Part shown: positions 1 to 9,087 of the stretch, piece after piece | Numbering within the stretch: the first letter of the stretch is position 1 | Layout: each line of letters begins with the position of its first letter | DNA from: Glebionis coronaria | Lineage: Eukaryota; Streptophyta; Magnoliopsida; Asterales; Asteraceae | Assembly (NCBI GenBank): GCA_025667525.1 | Contig: JANFOE010000056.1 | Span: 129,001-193,000 of the forward strand | DNA length: 64,000 bases | Reading direction: 5' to 3' | The notes under the pieces: generated by a model | What the model was told of the DNA's origin: nothing | Seen by the model: only the letters and a program-made list of their open reading frames with translations | Database searches by the model: none | Program-made: the position numbers and the translations under genes

Positions 1-1068
1 ATATTGCTAGAACACTCAGAGTGATACTATCTAGTATTCACAATGAAGAGTGGAAATCCTTCCAGTTTTAACATCAAATAGCACTGCGGTAGGTCATGTG
101 TAAGATTCTTTATGAATTAGACTTATGTAAAACTGAAAAGCAACAGTGGTTTGTTTCTTTATCAATTCAAACTCGTTTCAGGTTTCTACGCAATATCTTT
201 ATGATCTTGCCAGAACGTTCAGAGTGATATTTATTAATATTCACAGTGACGAATGGAAATCCTTCTAGTGTCAACATTAAACAGCGCTACGGTAGGTAAC
301 TTGCGAGATTCTTATGAATCAAGCTTGTGTCAACTGGAAAGCAACGATGGTAACATTCTTAATGAATCAAACTTGTTCCAGGAATTTGAATTGAAGACTT
401 TAATCAAGCGGATATTTATCCAATTGATTCACTCTTTATGTTCGCAGTCTTGCTTTGAGACGGTCGAGTAAAGAGAACGGCTAGTACTGCCGTGAAACCC
501 TATCAAGAAGATTCTTAATTGAATCTAATTAATCACGGGTACAATATCTAATATCGTCTAACGGTTTTCACCAACTGGAGGTAAAACACTACCGATTTAG
601 GACGAATGCCAAAGCCATTCAGTCCGTGTCTATGTTTTTGTCTCAAGAAGGTGACGTTACGGTGTACTCAGCAAAGTCAAAGATTCAAAACCACATACTC
701 ATGCCCAAAGACATTCAACAATCAAGAAAGCTAAAGACTTCCGCAACTCTGACGATCAAAATCTTCCTTATCAATTAAGTAGAGGAATGATCTCTCTTCA
801 AAGGAGATTGTTAGTAAGCTTTCAAGATTGTGCAAAGTATGAGCATGTGGATAAAGACACAAAATAGCAAGATGGCAAAGACAAGTCAAGAATGATTTGA
901 AGATCTCAAGATAAAAGACAAAGTCGAAAGACAATGACAAAGGCTCAAAGATCACAACATGAAGGAACAAAAACTACTATCACACGTTCAAGACTCATTT
1001 ATGACGAAATTTGAAATCTCCATTGAACTCTAAATATCGAAGAGGAATGACCTCACATTGGGGGAGAT
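1..1068 (+). mobile_element. Cop3: 3' noncoding tail of a truncated Copia element
   Basis: This stretch matches, in reverse complement, the 3' noncoding region of Cop2 (about 27793-28760), read by eye over most of its length. Shared landmarks include the blocks around 470-620 and the purine tract ending at 1068. It is therefore the 3' part of a plus-strand Copia element whose gag and pol lie left of the window. I see no credible coding region; a 72-codon open frame at 253-471 lies in the duplicated noncoding segment and lacks any known domain. Confidence 0.8.
9..414 (+). repeat. Two-copy tandem duplication in Copia 3' noncoding region
   Basis: Two imperfect copies with a period of about 203 bp. 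Copy 1 begins at 9 (AGAACACTCAGAG) and copy 2 at 212 (AGAACGTTCAGAG). Both then share the blocks GGAAATCCTT, CGGTAGGT and GAAAGCAAC. The same two-copy arrangement is present in Cop2 on the minus strand (about 28370-28760), so the duplication predates the split of the two elements. Confidence 0.75.
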
Positions 1069-1454
1069 TGTTAGCCTCAAAATATTGAGTCAAACAAGAA
1101 TGTTCGGTCATAGGTTTATATTATAATATTTATTAGAACGTTGTAATAGTTAGTTAAAATAGTCGTGACATTACGGGCTTGATGGTTTGCTTAAAAGGCC
1201 TCTTTCAAGGTACTAAGCATTTATTCAAGCCCGACCCAAAAAGATATATAGTCCATTAGAGAGCCCGCATGTGGGTGGACAATATAAGCACCCTCCTAGC
1301 ATGTTAGGAGGGTGGAAGTTCTCATTATTCTTAATCTAATTTTACAAAGTTTCTCCAACTTCTCTCTACTTTCTCTCACTACTTTCTCTCTCTAAAATTC
1401 ATATCTTTTTTCATCTATTTTCTATCTTTAATCATCTAATAACATGGGATAACA
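1069..1454 (+). mobile_element. Cop3 3' LTR
   Basis: The LTR starts TGTTAGCCTCAAAATATTGA directly after a purine tract (TTGGGGGAGAT, 1059-1068) and ends GGGATAACA. The Cop2 LTR has the same start and a similar end (GGGACAACA), so the families are close but diverged (386 versus 398 bp). A TATA-like AATATAAG at 1281 sits where Cop2 has TATATAAA. The pyrimidine-rich TTTCTCTC stretch near 1370-1400 is also shared. The 5' LTR is outside the window, so no target duplication can be checked. Confidence 0.8.
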
Positions 1455-1844
1455 CGAATTATATTCAACCGTTATCCGTCTATATAATATATTCTTAGAT
1501 TTCATATGTAGAAGCGTCTTATTCACTTCTCTTATGAGTTTTATACCTCTACGTAATTAAGAAGAAGATCTGAATCCTATGTGAATTATGATAAGGACTT
1601 CATGAGTACGCCAAAATATTGGAATATTCATCTTATCATATTGAACATAAGACTTAGAATGTGAAGTATTCCATTTAACTCGAAGAAACATTAAAATCCT
1701 TATAGGAATATTGAAAGTCATCCGACTTACTAGTTCAACCTAAATTTCCTCCATGGAAATAGGTAAGAACAATGAGGATCTTGGCACTTCAAATAGACTT
1801 GTTTCCATCTGGGTCATTGTCAATTATTAATTGTGGTGATTTAC
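1455..1844. other. Unassigned 390-bp segment between elements
   Basis: I see no open frame, LTR end or recognisable repeat here. It lies between the Cop3 LTR and the presumed left edge of the Ath-m LTR. It may be older flanking DNA or another element remnant. Confidence 0.4.
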
Positions 1845-2089
1845 ACTACCTTTGACTTTAGGAAAAATCAAAAGAGCGTAAAACAGCGGTAAGTATTAAG
1901 TACGACGGTTTAGGAAAACCGTGCACTAATGACCCAAATGTGAAAGTTCGTTTCCCAAGGAGGTTTATTGTGTGTGAATAACTCTTAATGATTTTGGATT
2001 AATACGAGAGAAAGAAAAGATGAGAAATTAGAATGACGGATGCGTTAAAATTACACTACGACGACGAAGCGAAAAACCATAAAAAGTGA

Positions 2090-2620
2090 CAAAATAAAAA
2101 TTAATTCTAAAAATTCCCAAAAATTCACCAAAAATAACTAAAAATGTAATAAAAGTTTACAAATGATCAAAACTTTTTCAAACCTTTTAATTAATTAAAT
2201 ACTAATTTTTAAATGCTAATTAAAGCCCTAAAAATAAAAATAATTAATAAAAAGCCCAAATTAGGAATTTTCAATTTGTAAAACTCTAAAATGACTTAAT
2301 TAAACTAAAAAATATTTTTATAAAATTTAAAACCAATTAAAACTACTTTTTAAATGATTAAAAACTATTAAAATATTAGAATAATCCTAAAAATTAATAA
2401 AATGATGGAAAATTAATCTAATTGTTTTAAAAATCCCAACTTAATGTATTTAACATAAGAAAAATGGAAAAGTTGCAAAAATACTATTTTTATCCTAATA
2501 ACAAATTTTTAATAATAAAATAATAATAAAATAATATTAAAAAACCAAAAATTATAAAAAATTCAAAAAACTTGCAAACTAGTTTATTTTAACATAAATA
2601 AACAGAAAATGAAAGTGAAA
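2090..2620. repeat. AT-rich segment with recurring CTAAAAATTC-like words
   Basis: Very AT-rich DNA built of short recurring words such as TAAAAATTC, AATTAATTAAA and CCTAAAAAT. The homologous AT-rich stretch recurs at 63480-64000. It lies in the presumed U5 of the Ath-m LTR. There are no coding features. Confidence 0.55.
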
Positions 2621-2639
2621 TTACCAAAATACCCCTATT

Positions 2640-3790
2640 GGGCCCCCAAATGGGCTAAAAACAAAAACAGTGCACCTTAATGGGCTTTTTAGCCCAATAA
2701 GCTAAAAATCAACCAAATAAGCTGAAAGGTTCCAGTCTGACTCAAAATTTAATTCGAAAAACAAAATTCTAAAGGCCCAAAAGCTGAATATGAGCTTATC
2801 ACAGCTTAAATGACCAACAACTTATTCTTAATGGGCTTTTTGGCCCATTAAGCTATAGGCTAATGCCATAAGCTCTAATTTGACACACAAACTTCTTTTG
2901 GGATACTAAAGAGATCTGTAAAAAGAAATTTTGAAAAAGCTTAACCAATAAGCCAGAAATAAGCCAAGTATGATTTCACTAAAAGACAAAATAGTCGCCT
3001 GGGAGATTTAGACCACTTTAGAACTTGATTTAACTTGCAAAAGACTCTAAATGACTTAATTAAGACAAATCAATCATGAAAAATCCAATAAGCTAAGCCA
3101 AATAAGCTGAATAAGATGATAAGCACTTATGAAAAAGTCAAATAAGTTGGTTTTCTAGGCAAACCCTAAAGTCAAAAGCCCAAAAGCTCCAGAATGAATA
3201 AATATGTCAAAAGAGGAAGACTGATTACCAAATCCAAGTTATTGCACGTTTCAATAAGCTAAAATGGCTTAATAATAAGCTGAACCAAGTTAACACTAGC
3301 AGTGGTAACAAGCAGTGGGAAAGGAGTTCCCACTGCTGCTTAAACATGTAACTATTGGCTTGATTTCAAGCCTTGTTTGTTGATAACTTTTGGAAACAAA
3401 GGCACCCCAATAAGCTTTGGCTTAGTGGGAGTCAAGAAACACAAAAATATCACAAGTCCAAACATAATAAGGCACTCAACAGATCAAATCAAATAGCATG
3501 CAGACCAAGAACAATTGCTGATACACTTGACCAAAAACTGAATTTCAATAAGCTATAAAACTTACAATAAGATATTTGTAGCCAGATAATACAGAGTTAA
3601 AAAACCATCAAACTACTAGCATACCGGTTTTCATACCTTAACTCAATCAAATAAGCAAATCACACTCTCTGATATGTTTGACCTGAAATTAGTGTGCAAA
3701 AACTAGCAACCTACCTTTTTAGTATTTCCTTGGTTTAGACTAAACCAGCACCCTAAGTAGCTTATAAACCAGCAAGTAAACACCTACAAT
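2640..3790 (-). repeat. Dispersed CAATAAGCT motif array in Ath-m LTR
   Basis: The plus-strand word AATAAGCT or a close variant (AATAAGCC, ATAAGCTG, CATAAGCTC, AATAAGTT) recurs roughly 20 times over 1.1 kb, separated by unrelated spacers of variable length. Examples are near 2694, 2718, 2866, 2946, 3088, 3103, 3252, 3281, 3410 and 3548. Nothing tandem or coding explains it. In element sense (minus) it reads AGCTTATTG and lies downstream of the TATA box. Confidence 0.6.
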
Positions 3791-4385
3791 CACCAAGGAA
3801 CCAAGCTCAAAGGCCCTAAGGCCTATGAACCAGCAGAAACAAACACCCCTTTATCCAACTTTTACACTCAAATATGATTTTAAACCCTATTATCCAACAA
3901 GATCTAAGTGTGATGATATCAAGTAAACCCTATTAAACAGATTTGAACAAAAATACAAACAATCAACCCATCAAATCCACTAATCACATAACCATCAATT
4001 ATATTGACAGAAAAGTAAAAGGGATTTGAAAATCAAACCTCCAATATGTACAATCCACACCTTGGGATGTTTAAAGCTTATGTAGTAGCAAGAACAACCA
4101 CAATCTTCCTTTGTACCTGCTAAGATCAACAAACACACAAGGATTCAAACTAAACAATCATTAATTTTTGAAAACAAGGTTTTAACAACATAAAACCTTT
4201 CCTCAAAACTCAACAAACAGTTAAATGGAACTCAGATTCTTGCTTAGACTTATACCAACTTTCAAAGAAAACTGAAAGAGATCAAAACTTTCTGACAAAT
4301 CAAACTTTCATTAAATTTAAAAAGGAATTACAAAAGGAAACTAAGCAAAAATCTGGAACAAGAGGCTCACCACAAGTTGGGGCTC

Positions 4386-4393
4386 TCTATATA
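4386..4393 (-). promoter_or_regulatory. TATA box of Ath-m LTR
   Basis: On the minus strand this reads TATATAGA, in the context GGCCTATATAGAGAGCCCC. It lies about 1 kb into the LTR from the polypurine side, which would make the left 2.5 kb R-U5. Assignment is by motif and position only. Confidence 0.5.
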
Positions 4394-4964
4394 GGCCATG
4401 ATAAGGGCACTATTTACAAACCCTAATCTATGAAATTCCCTAAAATAACCATATGAAGCTTCCAGAATGATATCTTGTTGTTGACAACTTGTTTTTGGAA
4501 GATCTCAGACGTCCATTTATTCCTTGGAGGACAAGTAGTGAAGGTATGCCCTTGATTTTGCCATGTCATGAAAATTTGCCATGTGGCGTCTTGTGGTTGG
4601 TCCTTGTGGGGTCTTCCTAGTAGTGGAGATGAAGGTTTTATTGTTGGGATATGATTCATGTAAGGTGAATCACACGTGAGTCTAACCAATTTCAGTTTAC
4701 CATTTGTTTTGCTCCTTTTTGATCCTGGGTAAAAACATGAACAATAACTCGTTTAATCCAAACAGTAAGTGTTACCCGCGTGTTATTAGGATTCAAACTT
4801 TGAGAATGGCAGGTTTGGTCCTTGTTCTTTGGAAATTGTTGTAAATTATGTTTATTCAGCCCAAAACTTGAAACCCTTTGTTAATAAAGTTTCATTTTTT
4901 ATACTTTTTCCCCAAATAGTTTTCCAAACTATTTTTAAGGATTAGTTTTGCCATTTTGGACATT

Positions 4965-5185
4965 CAAGGGCTGATCTTGGACATTCTTCATCTTTGAAGG
5001 TCTTTAATGGATGTTTGACATTATGGAGGACCATTATTGACAATTTTGAGTCTTGAGGGACTAATCTTGCCAAATCTTCAAAGTTAAGGGACCATTTTGT
5101 AATTTTGACAAACTTAAGGGACCAAACTTGTTATTATGAATATACAAGAGTATTAAGTGTCATTTCTTCATAAATGAGGGATCAT
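4965..5185. repeat. AAGGGACCAATCTTG-like motif repeats
   Basis: About six imperfect copies: AAGGGCTGATCTTG near 4967, GGAGGACCATTATTG near 5025, GAGGGACTAATCTTG near 5056, AAGGGACCATTTTG near 5087, AAGGGACCAAACTTG near 5117 and GAGGGATCATTCTT near 5177. They are spaced irregularly in the presumed U3 of the Ath-m LTR. Confidence 0.55.
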
Positions 5186-5356
5186 TCTTATACATCTTCA
5201 AGTCTTCAAGGTATATTCTTTGAGAAATCATGAACTAAGGCCCGGTTCATTGTGCGGCTTCGTTTCTCGTGTTCGTTTTTCCTTGTTTCTTGTGATATTT
5301 TGTCTTTTTAACGATATCCATACCTAAAATACACAAGTAAACAAACACACGCATAT

Positions 5357-5361
5357 ATATG
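5357..5361. repeat. Target duplication ATATG, left of TRG array
   Basis: ATATG immediately precedes the first TRG LTR (TGATAGGTGT at 5362). An identical ATATG follows the last TRG LTR at 53886-53890. A 5-bp duplication is normal for LTR retrotransposons, and here it flanks the entire four-LTR array. Confidence 0.85.
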
Positions 5362-5518
5362 TGATAGGTGTGTAAACACCCATCCTTTTTACCACTTAAT
5401 TACAATAATAACCGAGCCAAAACGTGTATTTTATGTCAATTATGTCGGAATTATGCGTGGTTTGTGTTTTTGTTGTGATTTAGGACGAAAAGGTGAAAAG
5501 TGGAGAAAACACGGGCAT

Positions 5519-5523
5519 TCACG
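5519..5523. repeat. Target duplication TCACG, left of Cop1
   Basis: TCACG precedes Cop1 (LTR start TGTTGGG at 5524) and recurs exactly at 17617-17621 after its 3' LTR. The empty site is visible in LTR2, LTR3 and LTR4, where TCACG occurs once at this place. Confidence 0.95.
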
Positions 5524-6060
5524 TGTTGGGAATAAATTATGGGTCAGTTCACTAGACGCTGATAAGAAGAGTTCAAGCGCTGATAAGATGACATTGGACG
5601 CTGACAGCCAAGCGTTGACAGTTAGGAAAGTCAACGCTGATAGCCTGGAAGACAAGCACTGATGGAAGTTATCTTATACGAATCTTTTGTTTCTTTATTT
5701 GTATATGGTAAAGATAAACTCGACATTGTATTTTCCATTATTATCTTTACCTAGAATAGTTGATTCGTAGCTTCTTGTACAAGACTTCTTAATCTATAAA
5801 AGAAGATCTTTTAGGTTAATGTTAATCATCAGTTATAATAAGTTTTCACAAGTATTCGACTGTTAAACCTCTTTCATTGTAATCAAGTTCGATTATTCTA
5901 ATACAAGTGAAAGTTTGTTTAACATCTTTGTGTTCTAGATTAAGTGTTAATTCCGCATAACACTTAGTTACTTTATTCATAAGCAAAGGTTTCTCTACGT
6001 GTATTACTTGATCTAATCTCGTATACACAAAGCTTAATCGATCTAAGTTTGGGATGAACA
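5524..6060 (+). mobile_element. Cop1 5' LTR
   Basis: Begins TGTTGGGAATAAATT and ends GGGATGAACA. Its twin at 17080-17616 differs by eye only at base 2 (G here, A there) and five bases from the end (G here, C there). The first 130 bp hold five copies of the GCGCTGATAAG-type motif. A TATA box follows at 5795. Confidence 0.93.
5795..5802 (+). promoter_or_regulatory. TATA box in Cop1 5' LTR
   Basis: TATAAAAG in the context AATCTATAAAAGAAG, about 270 bp into the LTR. It is the only good TATA box in this LTR, so the transcript probably starts some 30 bp downstream. The copy in the 3' LTR is at 17351-17358. Confidence 0.65.
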
Positions 6061-6062
6061 AG

Positions 6063-6074
6063 TGGTATCAGAGC
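6063..6074 (+). other. Cop1 primer binding site (initiator-Met tRNA type)
   Basis: TGGTATCAGAGC lies two bases after the LTR end. It is complementary to the 3' end of plant initiator methionine tRNA, the usual minus-strand primer of plant Copia elements. Confidence 0.9.
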
Positions 6075-6174
6075 TTGTTGAGAAACTTTTGATCTTTAAG
6101 TAACACAAGAACCCTAAAACACCAAAAACCCTAAAACAACGAAACCCTAAATTTCTCAAAACCCTAAAAACATC

Positions 6175-8577
6175 ATGTCTGGCTCAGAACAACCTCCTGC
6201 TCCTGTTTTGCTACAAAGCAACACCACAAACCCTAGTATCAAAATTCCCATGTTTGATGCCAGGAACTTCGAGCTTTGGAAGTCCAATTTTGAGCAATAT
6301 GTAGCCATCCATGACTACACTCTTTGGGAGATTGTTGAATATGGGAACACATTCAACAAAGCTCAAAAGATTGCTAATGCTATTGCCACAAGGGTAGCTG
6401 TTCCTAATTGTCCTGAAGCTGATAAGAAGGAAAGGCCTGAAGATGGAAGAGCTGTATCTGCTGAAGATATAGCCAAGAAAAGGGTGGACATGAAAATTTT
6501 GAACATCATGAAACACGCCTTGGGTCATGAGAATCAGCACAAATACAAACGCTTTGAGTCTGCAAAAGAGCTTTGGGAAGCTCTTGAAGTAGCACATGGT
6601 GGCAATGCTGACACTAAAGAAGAAAAGAAGAAGCAACTCATGCATGAGTATGCTGTCTTTAAGGCTCAACCCAATGAGAATCTCAGCAGTGTGAGAAGTA
6701 GACTGCTTGACATTACAAGTCAACTTTCCTTTATGGGAACACAGATTGATGACCCTGACTTGAATGCTACTTTTCTCAAAAGCCTTGGTGAGGTATGGAA
6801 GATTGAGGCAAGATCCATTCTTGTCAATAACACCCACAAAACCTCTAGGTTTGATGACATCTTCAACAAACTAAGACTGTTGGAGAATGAATGGCTTTTG
6901 GAGAGTGATAATAAACCTTCCAGTAGCAACATGGCCTTCTTCTCACAAAGTGAAGGTCAATTTGATTCCATGAACTCCTATGGACATCCAGTCACTGGAT
7001 CTGCATGTGTCAACGCTGGATCACATCCTATCAGCGTTGGAACACATCCTGTCAGCGCTGGATCATATCCTGTCAACGCCTCATACTCAAGCGTTGACAC
7101 TCACAACTTTGGCGCTGATGGAATTAAACCTGCTGGTTTAGATCTAGATACTGTGTGTGCATTCATTGCTTCTTTGCCCAGTGATTCAAGGATTACATAT
7201 GAGGATCTTGAGCAAATAAGTGATGAGCAATTGGAAGAGATGGACATCAAGTGGACTATGGCTCTTGTAAGTTTAAGAGCAAACAGGTTTAATAAAAGGT
7301 TCAAGAAGAAGATGACCTTTGATGCTAAGGATGTTGCTGGATTTGACAAATCCAAAGTTGAGTGCTACAATTGTCATCGCATGGGGCACTTTATGAGGGA
7401 ATGTAGATCTCCAAGAAGATCTGATGCTGGTAAGCCTTCAAGCCAAATGGTTAAGAGCCAAGATTCCAAGGCCATGGTAGCTGTTCAACAAATTGATGGT
7501 GTTGGAGGATGGGACTGGAGCTGGAACTTTTTGGCTAAGGATGAGGAAGAGGACAAAGCATTGGTTGCTGAAGTTAAAGAAGAGCATGTTGAATATGCTC
7601 TCATGGCACACTCCTCCTCTTCATCAGATAATGAGGTATATGATGATGCTTTCTGTTCTAAGGGTTGTCGTTTAAATACTGAAAAACTAAATCAAGAGAT
7701 AGTAAAATTATTAGATGAGGCAAGTGCTGAAAGATGCAAAGTATCTAATTATCAAATTTCTCTCACCCAAACAGAAAGGACAGTAGCTGAGTATAAGAAA
7801 ATGGAGTTTGATTTAAAGGATAAAATAAATATCTTAAAACATGAGTTACATCAAAGTAAAGATATTCAAGATATCACAAACAGGGTTAATCTTGATTTGA
7901 TAGCTAAGTTAGATGAGGCTAACAAAAATAAAGATAATGTGAGTCTTAAAATCCAGAGATTTGATAAGGCCACACAAACCCTAGGAGAGTGTGTTAGTAA
8001 ACAAAGAGACTCTAAGGACATGAGTGGGATTGGGATGAAAGATTATACTGGTGTTCCACCACCAGCTGGGGATTTCTATGGTGTCCAATCAAAGGACTTA
8101 TCTTGGACTGGCTTGCCAGAACTCCAAGAGAAGGAATTCATTCCTCCACCTAGAGTGACTTCCCCAGTTGAAGAGTATAAACAAAAACTGACTGACCTAG
8201 ATGAGTGGAAGAAAGCTAACCACACTTTGTTTGTTAAGGGAGGTTTGTTGTGTGAAAGTCCAAATGAGCCCACACCAATCACGAGCCATGATCCTACACC
8301 TATTAAAATCACACACCCAACCACTGGCAAAGCTGTTGACCTTGGCTCACACACTGTTAGAAAACCTAGTGTTAAGTATGCAGAGATGTATAGGAATACT
8401 AGGTCACCAAAAAGCCAAGGTAGTAACCATGGAACAGGCTTCTTTGCTTCTAGACCTAAGACCATGTCTAGAAAAGCCTGTTACACTTGTGGTAGCTTTT
8501 CACATTTGGCATACAAATGTGTCAACGCTTCAAATGTCAACGCTGACAAGAACCATTTCAGCGCTGATAAAAGTTAA
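6175..8577 (+). CDS. gag: Cop1 Gag, open up to an internal stop
   Basis: An 800-residue Gag of a Copia element that would form the virus-like particle. The start ATG lies in CATCATGTCTGGC about 110 bp after the PBS. Residues about 30-260 form the Copia-type gag domain (FELWKSNFEQY, then VRSRLLDITSQL). A zinc knuckle CX2CX4HX4C (CYNCHRMGHFMREC) is at about 397-410, and a second Cys/His knuckle CYTCGSFSHLAYKC at about 769-782. A predicted coiled coil spans about 505-620. Repeated Asn/Ser-Ala-Asp-Lys segments near the C-terminus come from the element-wide DNA motif. TAA at 8575-8577 ends the frame, but homologous sequence continues in the same frame to 9087, so this stop is probably a point lesion. 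Confidence 0.85.
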   Translation: MSGSEQPPAPVLLQSNTTNPSIKIPMFDARNFELWKSNFEQYVAIHDYTLWEIVEYGNTFNKAQKIANAIATRVAVPNCPEADKKERPEDGRAVSAEDIAKKRVDMKILNIMKHALGHENQHKYKRFESAKELWEALEVAHGGNADTKEEKKKQLMHEYAVFKAQPNENLSSVRSRLLDITSQLSFMGTQIDDPDLNATFLKSLGEVWKIEARSILVNNTHKTSRFDDIFNKLRLLENEWLLESDNKPSSSNMAFFSQSEGQFDSMNSYGHPVTGSACVNAGSHPISVGTHPVSAGSYPVNASYSSVDTHNFGADGIKPAGLDLDTVCAFIASLPSDSRITYEDLEQISDEQLEEMDIKWTMALVSLRANRFNKRFKKKMTFDAKDVAGFDKSKVECYNCHRMGHFMRECRSPRRSDAGKPSSQMVKSQDSKAMVAVQQIDGVGGWDWSWNFLAKDEEEDKALVAEVKEEHVEYALMAHSSSSSDNEVYDDAFCSKGCRLNTEKLNQEIVKLLDEASAERCKVSNYQISLTQTERTVAEYKKMEFDLKDKINILKHELHQSKDIQDITNRVNLDLIAKLDEANKNKDNVSLKIQRFDKATQTLGECVSKQRDSKDMSGIGMKDYTGVPPPAGDFYGVQSKDLSWTGLPELQEKEFIPPPRVTSPVEEYKQKLTDLDEWKKANHTLFVKGGLLCESPNEPTPITSHDPTPIKITHPTTGKAVDLGSHTVRKPSVKYAEMYRNTRSPKSQGSNHGTGFFASRPKTMSRKACYTCGSFSHLAYKCVNASNVNADKNHFSADKS

Positions 8578-9087
8578 CATAGGTCAAATACTGTCAGACA
8601 CAAAACCTTTGTGAACAAAAGTTCACAAGTTGTTAGACCAGCCCCATTCTTTTCTAGAGGGTCTAACACACATGGCCTAAGACCTTTCCAAAAGACAAAC
8701 ACTTGGTCCAATAGGCAATGGGTTCCTGTAGCAAACCCTAGGTTCAACGCTGATAAAGGCAATCGGGGCGCTGACAAGAACAATTTCAGCGCTGACAGAC
8801 ACACTGCCAAACCTAGGTATTTGCAACCACAGGGAAAGGGGTCTAAAGCTTCTACTAGCTTAACATGGAGACCAAAACAAGACCAAAACCCTAATTCTAC
8901 TGGTCTTTCTATGACATGCAACAGGTTTCATTATATTTCAAAGGTCATGTCAAGACCAATTGGGGTTAACTGGGCATTTCATCCAAAAAGGGATGAAAAT
9001 GGGGTTGTTATGAGAACCAAGTCTGTTCTTGTTGAACAACCAGATGAATCCAAGTCTTCCAAGGCTTGGGTTCCCAAAGAAAACTAA
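8578..9087 (+). pseudogene. Cop1 Gag C-terminal continuation after stop
   Basis: The same frame as Gag reopens after TAA at 8575 and runs to TAA at 9085-9087, rich in basic and Ser/Asn residues with three more Ala-Asp-Lys motifs. It overlaps the start of the pol frame, which lies one base later (+1). The text on either side of about 9070-9085 reads on smoothly in the pol frame. The join is therefore either a +1 ribosomal frameshift around CCCAAAGAAAAC or a one-base indel. Confidence 0.7.

Larger units (their letters stand above)
1845..5361 (-). mobile_element. Ath-m 3' LTR, main part (interrupted by the TRG array)
   Basis: The LTR assignment comes from the other side of TRG. At 53963 an LTR end (CTCATCA on the plus strand) abuts a polypurine tract that faces Ath-m pol on the minus strand, and the LTR is cut by TRG after 53891. 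With the ATATG duplication removed, the sequence resumes at 5361 and runs leftwards. It includes a minus-strand TATA box near 4390 and a long presumed R-U5. The left edge is approximate. It is placed where similarity to the second copy at 63237 begins (shared GAGCGTAAA, TTTAGGAAAACCGTG and CAAGGAGG-like blocks). A minus-strand 88-codon frame at 4423-4689 lies within it and is not a gene. Confidence 0.6.

Noticed and set aside
4423..4689. 88-codon minus-strand frame, possible small gene
   Set aside because: It is placed just downstream of the TATA box position within the Ath-m LTR, with no recognisable domain. Leader frames of this size are common by chance.
5846..6061. 71-codon minus-strand frame present in both Cop1 LTRs
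   Set aside because: It is duplicated only because the LTR is duplicated. No domain, and it is antisense to the R-U5 region.
6211..6837. 208-codon minus-strand frame inside Cop1 gag
   Set aside because: Antisense shadow of a clear Gag domain, with no independent motif.
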